NCBI GenBank assembly: GCA_030144725.1
Contig: JASKMD010000016.1
Location: 1,269,793-1,333,792 of the forward strand
Source: Haematococcus lacustris
Lineage: Eukaryota > Chlorophyta > Chlorophyceae > Chlamydomonadales > Haematococcaceae
DNA: 64,000 bases
Reading direction: 5' to 3'
A model generated the notes under the pieces. That model saw only the letters and a program-made list of their open reading frames with translations, was not told where the DNA came from and searched no databases. Each line of letters starts with the position of its first letter. Position 1 is the first letter of the stretch. Positions 51,820-63,700 of the stretch are shown here, in pieces. The translations under genes were made by a program, and so were the position numbers.

Positions 51820-52618
51820 ATGAGCGTCGATTCATCAACCCCGACTTGTACAACGCGCGCTGCACAGGCTATGGATGTTGATGGTAAGCCCAGGAGAAGG
51901 CCTACCGTAATCCTAACCTGTCTCTGGTTGTTGTGCGCGTGTTGGTGCTGGGGTGCGGTAAGCTTGGGTGGCACAAGTGGCCATCCAGCTCCGCACTTGT
52001 CAGGCCAACACGGCACCGTTGAGGGTTCGCCTCACGGTAGCTACGCAAACAACTTTGGCCCCTGGCCAACGTGCACCCATACTAAGACCCCAACTCTCCA
52101 CCACACTGATACCCCCTACGGAATTAGCAACACGGATCGTGACCCTTTCTACCTGACCGCAGCGATCTACAAGTTGACATCGACCTCGGCCGACATGCAC
52201 ACTTTGCTCAGAGCAGCGCTTCCCAAGAAGGCTATCTTCGTTAGCAGCAATGCGACCCACGCCAGCCTCCTCGCCAAAGCGAAGGCCAGCTACAAGAGCC
52301 CAGCCGCCCCGACCATCTCCAGCAACCGTGCTGGGGATATGCGCCATAACAGCTACAGCACCTTGGAGTATGAGGAGGCTATCGCAGCTGTAGTGCGCGC
52401 AGACACTGGAGATGCCGTCCTGGCCCCGTACTTGTTTCTCTACGACACCAAGGCAGTCGTCCTCAAGGACCTCACCGCAGCATTCAAAGAAGGTGACAGG
52501 GCCCCACATAGCAGAGACCTTACTATATGTGGACTCGCACGACGCCCAAAACACCGCCTTCATGTCCCCTGCTGGCCAGATACACGCACAGAACAGACTA
52601 GAAACATACATGGCCTGA
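51820..52618 (+). CDS. Upstream reading frame of the retrotransposon (ORF0-like, frame changes)
   Basis: Protein-like sequence runs in the main frame from about 52140 to 52490 (FYLTAAIYKLTSTSADMHTL, EAIAAVVRADTGDAVLAPYL). It then appears to continue one frame over as KVTGPHIAETLLYVDSHDAQ to METYMA-type end (LETYMA) with TGA at 52616-52618. Before 52135 the alternative frame (from 51968) also looks plausible. This suggests a short ORF of about 217 residues with two compensating shifts, or programmed frameshifting. The ATG at 51820 is the first in the open main frame and is followed by a hydrophobic stretch that may be chance. No family recognised. Confidence 0.35.
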
Positions 52619-52701
52619 CATGCACTTACGTACACAGGACAGGACAGGACAGGACACACACCCTTTTAATACAGAAACACACAAGATTACAATCCCATCA
52701 C

Positions 52702-54636
52702 ATGCCTTCATATGCAGAAACACTGGAGAAGGTGGACAAGGTCTTGAGCAGCATGGGTTGTGAAGACTACACCATCCATGCGGAGACCTACAAGCTTGGG
52801 GGAACGGAGACCTTTGAGCTGCAGATTGAAGCCACGCACGAGGAGGAGGAGATCCGCAGAGCTGGAATGCTAGGGCTGATTGGAGCAACCATCTCCTCAG
52901 GCGGGTTGCTTTCCACCCTCCAGTGCACCCAGCCCCTCACAGCCAGCAGCAGCACGACCACACTGGCCAGGCCCCTCATCTACTTCCCCAAGGCACCCTC
53001 CCCGAGCATAGCCCTTACCCTGAAAATGACCAGCAATGGCTTCCTTAGCGACCCAGCAGCCAACGCTGTCCTAACAAACAGGGGCACAGGTGCTAAAGCC
53101 ATCTCTCTGATCAGAGCCCTAGGTTACCTGCGCCATAAGATGGCCCAGGATGTGTCCCTCCGCAGCCACCCTGTCTACCTGCTGGCATGCTCAGTCCACT
53201 CTGCCCACGACGTGACAAACAGGAGCATGACCAAAGTTGAGTTCACAGACTCTGAAACCTGTGCTGCCATACAGAGCAGCGGTGACCTGCAGATCAGCGG
53301 CAGCAAAGTCAAATTCGCTCTGACTCAGCCTCAGACCAGCAGAGTCAGCGGCCTCGACACCAAGCACTCGCTCGTGCTCAGCACCGCTGCAGGCATTGGC
53401 CTGGCAGGCCTGGCCTCTGTCCTCAAGGCAGTTGCTGAGGCCGAGCTGACCATCCTGGAGGCTGACCTGATCCTGAACGCCACCTACCAGGCAGGCAGCA
53501 CCGCGACCCCGCCTCTCAAAGGCACAGCAGCTACAGCTAGCAATGTCAGCAGTTACTCCGCTACCACTAAGCATGTGTCCCTGGCCAGCAGCAACTCCTC
53601 GTCCATCATCGCTGCAGTTGGGCAGAGCAGCAGGGCTCAGACCACCATCTACCCAGGAGGTGGCCCAGAGCGGGCGGCTATAGTGTACACAGTGGCCGCG
53701 ATGAGCAGCAAGGGCACGCCGATCCAGGACAGCAGCAGGAGGGCCATCACGGTCACTGGACATGACGACAGCTACACAGGCAGCGGAGCCGCAGTGGGCA
53801 CGGACAGCGCCCAGCCCCTGCACCGCAAAGAAAACATGCTAAGGGCAACGTGCTATGTTATGGCCGAAGCTCACCACCTGACCCACACAGACCAGCGCAA
53901 AGCCAACTTCTTCCTGGACTGCAGCCGCCATCTGATGAACGAAGACTGGCAACAGGGCCATGAGGGCAGCCGCAGGGGGGTGGTCATTACCTCCAGCCTG
54001 GACAGGCTGGTGACGCAGTGCCTGCCACTGGTGAAAGCCATGCTGGAAGTTGCAGCCTCCCGCACTGACAGCGCCAGGGCAGTTGCTACCCGCAAGGTGC
54101 AAGACATCTACACCGTCATGGTGGACATCTGCAGCCCCCGCCTGACAGACCCCGCCATTGAGCAGCAGCAGCACCCAACCCCCATGGCGGCCATGCCCAG
54201 GCCACCCATGGGAGTCCCAAGGAGCAGCACCCAGCTACCAGGCCGCGCTCAGTCCGTCACATCCCTGCCACCAAGGGGCGCAGGGTCCAGCAACCGCCGG
54301 ACCAGCGACGAGAGACAGGTCAGAGAATACAAACACACAGGAAACAATTACCTACCTTGCTCCATCGATACAACCAAGCACCTGACCTGCACCACTACAG
54401 CCACACACCACTACGACCAGTGCACCCCCCATAGCAGTGAAACCACATGTCCCTCCCCCCCTCCCCGGTCCCACACTTGCCACACCCATATACCCTCCAC
54501 ACACATCCCTGATCTCGTTGATGCTTGCAGTCCCCAACCAAGCACCCACTCAAGCGCCACAACTCCACCAGCTCCTTTCAGCACCTGGCGGACGAGATGG
54601 AGGGTGTGCAATCGTTGGACCGGCCCTCGGCCTGAC
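52702..54636 (+). CDS. ORF1-like protein of the retrotransposon
   Basis: From the ATG at 52702 (MPSYAETLEKVDKVLSSMGC) about 540 residues of ordinary, well-mixed protein run to about 54318. Visible are EEEEIRRAGMLGL near 55-67, a Ser/Thr/Ala-rich middle and a helical segment around 375-470, then a Pro/Arg/Ser-rich tail. No zinc knuckle or RRM is visible. After ERQ (54318) a GTCAGA donor and a TTGCAG acceptor (54528) would splice to a frame coding PTKHPLKRHNSTSSFQHLAD and DEMEGVQSL, stopping at about 54636. Without splicing the main frame simply stays open into the next ORF. Codon use here is GC-rich, unlike the AC-rich downstream ORF. It could alternatively be an unrelated gene. Confidence 0.45.
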
Positions 54637-54705
54637 CTCTCCACCGAGGTAAAGCAACACCTGGGCTTGTACGCACCAGCGTACACGACACCAACCTACC
54701 TTGAC

Positions 54706-57700
54706 ATGCGCGACACCAACACACACAGACACACAAGTCACCTAGCCGCCCTACCTACCGCCCTACCTACCGCCCCACCTGCTCCCCCTACTGCCCCACC
54801 TGTTGCTGCATCAGTTGCCTCACCAGCTACCCTACCAGCCGCCACACCCGCAGCCCCACTTACTACCCCACCTGCAGCCCCACCTGCTGTCCCACCCACA
54901 GCCCCACCTGCTGCTGCCCTAGCTACAGCATCACCTGCTGCTTCCCCAGCTACAGCACCACCTGCTGCCCCACCTGCCACCCCCCACACCGCCACACCTT
55001 CCACCCCATCTGCTGCCTCACCTGCTGCCTCCCCTGACGTTGCACCGGTAGCCCCACCTACTGCCCAACCTGCCACCTCCCAGGAAACCCTACCTGCCAC
55101 CCCACCCGCTGCCTCACCAGCTGCCTCACCAGCCGCCACACCTGTAGCCCCACCTACTACCCCACCAACCCCACCTGCAGCCCCACCTGTTGTCCCACCC
55201 GCAGCCCCACCTGCTGCTACCCCAGCTGCGGCACCACCTGCTGCCCCATCTGCCACCCCCCACGTCGCCACACCTACCACCCCACCTGCTACCTCACCAG
55301 CTGCCCCCACTTCTGCCACACCTGCAGCCCCACCTACTGCCCCACCTGCCACTTCCCACGCAGACCCACCTGCCACCCCACCAACTGCCTCACCAGCTGC
55401 CCCACCTGATGCCCCAATGTGCAGGAGGGCGGAGACCCCCATGGCAGACAATTGCTGGCAATGGAACTGGACCGACCGCTCGCAGTGCCCTGCGCACTCA
55501 TCCTACATTGATCAATGCCTTGGGGCCAGCTATCAGTGGCTAACTAGACATAAGAATGTAGTAGGAACACCATATAGCAAAAAAGGACGAATGAGGCTGT
55601 GGAATGAGTGGTCTACACCCCTCACCACCCTGGCACCCCGTTATGGTACTATGCCGCACGCCTACGATGTAGCCCAAGGACACCATGTAAATGCAAGCAG
55701 TCAGCAACAGTACCGGGATGAGTCCACCAGCCATGCGCACCACTGTATCCCCACCCACACGGGCAGTGTCATCGACCATCAGAATAGGGTAATAGCCCAA
55801 TTCCTTCTCATTGCGATAGGTACCTACATCCGCAACACAAGCCTCCAACACCGCCACCACCCCACAGCTACGGAATCCAAACGATGCCTAAGACGACACC
55901 GCAAACGACTAGGCTCCTATAGATCCACAATACGAGCCATCGGGTACAATCTAATGACGGGCCTAGACGGCACCCTAGCAGCTTCTAGCTCCCTATGTAA
56001 GCTTTCTAACACTTTCCACCTCTCCACAAATGGAGCCAAGAACGGCCGCCCACACACAGTCTACCAATACAATAGCACCCTCCACGTCTATTGTTGCTAC
56101 CAAACAACACTAGGTGAAAGTAATTGGACCACCTCCACCTTCAACCCCATAGCTGCCGCACGGGCTGTCTACGTGGCCTGGCTCTTACTAGCCGCTGGGG
56201 ATGTTGAAGCTAATCCAGGACCAGAGGTTGCGCACTTTAAGCAAGATAAAGATAGCTCCGCGTGCCAGGTATACTCCCTAAACAATGCTGCGGGACATGA
56301 ATGGGTCACCATGCAAGACATAGACAACTTTTACGAGAACAGGCTCCCTCAGCTAACTGATCACTTTGAGCGGGGCGCATGGCTGATGGCAAGAGGAGTG
56401 GACGGCTACTCCGACGAAGTCATCGAGATGTACTTACGCTCCCACTACGGCCTTGCTGTGCAGAGCATTGCCCAACTCAACCAACCCAGCGACTGGACTG
56501 CTGATAACCTAGGGAACCTCGCTGGCCAATACGGTACACACACCTTTCTGTGCAAGAAGCCAGGCCACAGCATGGCCATGAAGTGCACTAGCGGCGCATG
56601 GCACCTACTGGATTCCTTGAAAACGACAGCCACACCCCTCTTGCACATTCCTGCGGCGACCAAGCAAACTATGCACCAACTATTTGTCATCACGCCTAAC
56701 ATCCGCACACGGGAGCAGATACGCCGGTGTGAGGAAAAGGGAATTTACCACATCATCAGCCATGCGGAACAAGCATGCGACCATGATAGCAACACTACAA
56801 CACCCGGCCCCACACATACACCGATCCACAACCCGGCACAACTCTACATGGAAGGGCAATACGAAGAGTGTTGCCTAGTACATGCATTCAACATGGCCAT
56901 GGGAAAGAAATGCATAGATTACCATGCAGTCATCAGACACTGCAAGCAACTAGCCGAGCACCTACAACATCTAGCACAAGCAGCACGAGATGACGGACAC
57001 ATGATTCGATCCTTCAATACTGATCACATCTACCACGAGAAAGGCAAGTTCTCGTCTGACACACTGAACCACTACCTACACCGCCAGCACCATGAGACGC
57101 ACACGTACCTGCACCCAGCAACAACCTACCTACCAACCCACAGCATCACACCTGAGGTGATCACTACAACTGTTGCCAGCACGGGGGCGACACACACTGA
57201 TGCTGTGATCTTGCTATCACACCACCATGCAACTGTCATTAAACACACACAACAAGGCTGGTACCAGCTGGACTCATTCAACCGTGTGCCAAAACCACTC
57301 TCCACACCTAACGACTGGGGACGCCTCCAAGGGAACTTGCTCACCATCTGCACAGGCAACGTGAGACACACAAGGTTCGTTAGGAGGGAGATCTGGATAG
57401 CGGACCCGTTGGAGGCCACCACCGCATCAGCACTAGCAGCACACTTTCAAGATCACACCGACCCGATCGATCTCACCAACAACCACATAGAGGAAGGAGA
57501 GATACTCGCCCCACCGCCCGTGACCACCATTGACGCCGACAAGAACTCTACACTAGACACCAAGCGCAGCACCACAATAGAGGGCACTCCATTACACGAG
57601 GAACCTGCCCGGTCGCGACAACGCCGGGACATTCCCACTGTTACCCTCCGCCCGCCAGCCCCCTCAGGTAAGCCGCGTACCAACCGACCCACCACGCGTG

Positions 57701-60700
57701 TCGATACCAACACTGGCCCGTCCGCTAAGCGGGTACGAGCCACCAAGGCACACCGCAACGACACGCACACACAAACCCTCATGTCCCAATACCTCTGCAA
57801 ACCTACCGGAGCCCACACCACAAGACTAAACCCCAACATAGCCGAGACACAACAAACCACGCCGGACAATGACCCTCGCACGAGCCAACACAACAACCCC
57901 TCAACCGAACTGCCCCAAGCAACCCTCAACAGGCAACACATCACCCTCACAACCTTCAATGTCAGAGGCCTATGCAGATCTAGAAACGAGGTCCTAAACC
58001 TGGTGCTCAAACATAGCCCGGACATCTTGATCCTCACCGAGACTATGACCCAACCCAAGAGCAACAAACCTAGCTCTGGCTGGCTGAAGAGGGTTATGCC
58101 CAACTACACCGTCCACCGTCACGAAGGCCATAGTGAGGTCCTAATTGGCATCAGACACGACCTAGCTATCCAGATGCAAACCACCATGCTGCCGCCGTGT
58201 ACAGATGCGGATGTGAACACCCGATGCGTCATCCTAAGCCTCCGCCAACGGCAAAGCGAGGAACTCACACTCGTCGCCACGTACTGGCCGTCAGGGAACA
58301 ACGACGACGCGATCCCATTAAGGAGAAAGATGCAAGAACACATACGAACAGCCACTGGACACCTGCCCGGCTCACTCATTCTGGCGGGAGACATCAACGC
58401 CACGATGAAAACAGAGGATCGCTCCGAACACACTGAATACCCACAAGACCACATGATGAGGGAGTTCGCCACGGAGCTGCGCCTATCCGAAGCTGACCCC
58501 GGCGACCGGGCCTGGACCTACCAGCAACCACACTGCAACAGCCGCATCGACGCCATCCTGACGCGCGACGCGAGACAAGGCCCTGGGCATCGCACACACG
58601 TCGACACAAACGCGTACCTCAGCGACCACAGACCGCTCACCGCCACACTCACCACTACCAGACTGGGCATAGATCTAGCAGCCACACATCAACCCTTAAA
58701 ACACAGCCACACCATTCTCACCACCCCAATCACCAACAAGGATAGGGAAGCATACCGGCATGGAGTGCAACAACCCAGTTCAGGCGCTCCACAACTGCAT
58801 GCACAACTGACAGCATACCTAGCTCCCATGTACACAGACGCTACCCACTTCCTGACCACACTAGATAAGGCCGACCCACAACAACCACAACGCCTGACAC
58901 TAGTGGCAGGCCTCCCGGCTAGAGAGGCTGTCGATACCGCAGCCGCCATGCTCACAACGCTCCTGGAAACCTGCAGGGGAACTGCCATGCAGACATGCAA
59001 CACCAAGACATTGACTAGAGGAGGCCAACATTACCAACGCAGGAGCATGTGCAAGATCAGACAGGCACTAGGGAAAAAGCTCAAAACCACCAGAGAACTC
59101 AGCCGGAAGGCTAGAATGTTATTCAAACAAAACAGCGCCCACCCGTCTATCGACGACCTACTCCCAGAGACAGACACGATCAACGCGGAGGTAAGGGAGG
59201 CGGTGCAAGCACGCCAGGGCGACGGTACAACAGAAAATTACGTGCAAGCCGCGCTCGCCCAACTGACCAACTCCTACCGCGACCAAATCCACAAGCTAGA
59301 TGACGACGACTCCGCACTTGCCATTGCACAGGCGCGTCTCAGAATGCAACACCTCATCAGCACCCAACCCAAAAAAGCCAACAAATACATACTACGCCCC
59401 TCTCGCACCGACCACAAAGGACTGCAGGCACTAGCTGACCCCGATACCAAGAACATCTGCACCGCCCCGGCCGACCTCAACCGGATTATCACCGCCGCCT
59501 ATAGACACAAGCTCACGCCGCCGAATCCCAAAACAGGCCACTACACAAACACACAGACCAGAAATTACCCCTGGACCCGCCCCAAAGCCGCGGACCCCTT
59601 CACGTTGCACACCTGCCAAAATATACACTGGATGCACACAGCCATCATGGACAAAGCAGGATTTCAAGAATGCATCAGCAGACTATCTGGGGGCAAAGCG
59701 CCTGGCCCTGACGGCATTGAAAACGAGATCATCAAGATGCTGCCATGGGAGATGAGGGACACCATACACCAACTGTTCATCATCATGTGGGCCACTGGTT
59801 GCACACCCACAACATGGAAAACCAGTGACACCTGCCTGCTCTACAAGGACAAGGGCCAAGAAACAGACCTCAACGCCTACAGACCTGTTGGGCTGGCCAA
59901 TACCATCTACAAACTCTGGACCAGCCTCATAACCAAGGCGCTGTACGAGTATGCTGAGGCTAACGGGATGTTAAGTAACTGCCAAGCAGGCTTCCGCTCC
60001 CATAGGGACACCACACAACAGCTCCAAATGCTGGTCATGGCCCTCGAAGACGCCAAGCTAGCCAAAGTAGATATCTATGCGCTACTGGTCGACTTCACTA
60101 GCGCCTTCAACACCACCTGCCAAGACAAACTGCTATGGATCATGCACGACCTTGGCTTTCCCACCGACGCCACAGACGCGGTGAAGGACCTGTACACGGG
60201 CGCTACAACGCGCTTCAGAACTCCCTACGGCCCCACCGACCCGGTACCTGTAGACCGGGGCACCATCCAGGGCGACTCACTCTCACCTTTCCTGTTCCTC
60301 ATCTACATCGAACCCTTACTGCGCTGGCTCCAAGTAGGAGCGAGGGGGTACAAATTTACATCCGACACAACCGACAGCGCCGGGCGATTTACAATCGGCA
60401 GCATCGACTACGCCGATGACATCGCTATCCTTTGCAACTCGATCAGCAACCTACGCTGTCAGGCAGACAAGCTCTCCGCCTACTCGGATTGGGGCCACCT
60501 AATCGTATCCCACAGCAAAACCCTCGCCACAGCGGCGCTCCACAAAGCGCACCAATCCGGCAGATGCAGCACCATGGCAGAAGCGGAAAAGCAAGCCCGT
60601 AGAGAACTGCAAGCCGTAACGCTACAAGGGAAACCTGTCACCTACCTCAAACCGACCTCCCCCTTCACTTACCTTGGTGTCTTACTTACCATGACGCTCA

Positions 60701-63700
60701 ACTGGAAACCACAACACATAGCCATGATGACACAACTCAGACAGAAGCTAGAAAGACTACGACGCTCATTCGCTAGCGCCAGACAAGCCATCCACATCAT
60801 CAAGACAGCCATCATCCCCAGTCTGGCCTATAGCTTCTGCGTAGCCCCATGCACACCGGGAGACCTAGACCTCTACGACAGAGCTATTAACCAATGTGTT
60901 AAGAAAAAACTCAGACTCCCACTAGGCACACCCAACGCCGTTGTCAGGGAGGACATCGACAAGCTTGGTCTTGGCATCAGCTCAACAGCCAAAGAATACC
61001 ATACCAGAAACACTACAGCCCTCCTACACAGCCTCCAGTCCACAGACACCACACATGCCCACATAACCAGATGCATGCTACACAAACAGATCACTTGGCT
61101 CTACGCTCAAGCTGCCAAGCATGGACACCGCATGTTAATTATGCTTCGACACACCCTACGAGCTAGACAACTCCTACATGCAACCACGGCGCAGCTCACT
61201 GCCACCCAGGAAGGACAAGAACTCTACCCTAAGGAAACCAAACTGCTTGGACAACTCATCACACAGAATACCAGCCCCCTTCCACTCGACATAGTTAGTG
61301 CTTGCATGACGTGCCTCAAAAGCTTGGGCATCCGACATGCCACAGAGCTCCAACACACCATCGCTGGCCATACCTACATCATATCAGGACAGATGCTTAA
61401 AGAACGCTTCCACAACAAAGTCCAACAAAAACACTATATCGCCCTCAACAGATTAACGACCATGGCGACCCAGGACAGATGCCCAACCACAACAGAAGCG
61501 AAAGACATCGCAGCCAAACGAGACACCACCCTAGACCTGCCCGCTGCGCAAAGACTCATTAAACCATGGGCCGCGGGTCTGACGGAGCTCGCACCGACCG
61601 ACGTCGAGGAAGACACAAAACACCGCTACGCTGATATTAGGGCGTACGCGACTGCCAAGAAGACCACACCGACCGAAGCGACGCACGTGACCGGACATGC
61701 AACACAACCCGCAGCCCAGGAGGCCATCAAGAGTAGCTCCCGGCTGCTAAGGCGAGAGAACAGGGAAACCCAATCGCCCCCGACGAAACCCGCCCGACCC
61801 CAGGGCACGAAACGGAACACTGAGGGCAGACAGATACAAACCATCCCGGAGGATATAGTGCACATAATAGGCCTCGACCTCCCAGGGCTCTCCAGCTGGA
61901 AGGTGGATAAAGCCTGCCGATGTAAACCCAAGGACCTAGGCAGCATACTAGGGGCCATGTACGGCCACCAAGAGGCCATCACCAGCATAGATGGATGGCA
62001 ATGGGACGGCATCAACAAAGAAAGCTACTACAAGGTGCATTGGAAGCCCACAATCATAGATAAATGGGCATTACCACTATGTGCAGAAGAAGGCTATACA
62101 CCCTCACACATAGAACCCATCAGCAGGGAAGAGGCTAAAGACGTATGCACATGTGAGCTATGCTGGCTACCAAGAGGAGACAGCCCAACGTGCCACAACT
62201 GCAAGAGGGCCTACCACCCAGCCTGCCTTGAGGAAGCCCTCCTGTCGGGACACAAAGAACCAGGCCACTGGCTGTGCCCAATATGCAAGTTTGGCAGCAA
62301 CGAGTTCAAAACGACTATGCGTCTATCAGCGCACTCGGACCTTATACGAGTTCACTGGCGCCCCACCCTCGAACCGGCACCTCTCATCACGGCACACCTG
62401 GACTACCTGGCGCGACGCAGCGACTATGAAGAGGAAAATAAGAGGATACAAGAAGCTAGATACGCGCGGCCTGACACACAGCTGCCGACACACACCCGGC
62501 AGGGACTGCCGGACCCGCACACCTGGCTACCCCGGTGCACCAACCTTCACTCGAAGGCCATCTTCCACACGTACCCCATCAACCCGCAGACGGACATCGT
62601 CGGGACGGGCAAATGCGAAACCTTCCTCCAACTTCACCCCCACATGACCACCCCCGCGATGAACCCCAGCACGGGAGAGCCCATCATGCCCAAGCACGAC
62701 CTAGTGCAACATGTAACGGTTCACGATGAGTCGGGCCGCACAATAGGCCTTCTAACCAAACAACAACACCAACACCTACACGCTTGGCTACAACACACAC
62801 CACACACACGCAATCTGGCCACAGAACTGGTGGCCCTCCTCAGGAGACAGGACACACAGAGCAGCCGCCACCCCATGAGACTGGCACAAGACAAAGCCCT
62901 CAACACCCTACACACCACACGAAGCTTTCCAAGTACCGTCCAAAGGTGGGCTGATCCACTCACAGTTAGACCAGAAACCACTACCTACTGGAGCCCCGAC
63001 ATCAATGACACGGCCTTTGGGGCACACCACAACTGCCTACTTGTACGCCACACTGGGCTATCCACATGGAATGTACCAGCCGATGATGCGGTGGCCCTGA
63101 AATGCGTCAATCATGCTATACACTCAGCACACCAGGAGGAGGCCATGGCCACCATTATGCTGATCCCTGGTAAGAAGGGCATCTCGTACCCCAAACACAT
63201 TGACACCCTGAGACGCTACCCAGAGTACTGTCAGCACCTGGCCAGCATACCCCTCAACAATACCAACGGCTCCAAACTTGGCAAACACGCCACCCTCCTC
63301 GTTTACGTCATATGGAATGCAGCAGGACAACTACTCACCACCAAAGGCAACCCACAAGGATGGATGGCTAGCACAGCCACTGCCCTACACCCAGACAGGG
63401 AGACACACCCTCTCCTTCGCAGACCACACAATCAAAACCAGCCAGCCACCCTCCCCAGTGGCCACAAACAGCACCTCCGCCTTCCGCTGGACAGGGCTCT
63501 ACCCACGCTGGGGCACACACGCAGCCAACACCAGCTCACGCACCACTCCACCACGCTACCGCGGATGGCCATCACCGAATGGACCACGATAGCGTACACC
63601 GACGGCAGCTGCATTAAGACATCCGAGCCAGACCCGGCGCGCGTCGGGGCGGGGGTCTACATTCCGGAAAGCAACGCCCTTCTTACCATTGCGATGAACG

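Noticed and set aside
54738..55451. 237-residue Gly/Ala/Val-rich minus-strand frame
   Set aside because: Shadow of the Pro/Ala-coding repeat of the retrotransposon polyprotein on the plus strand.
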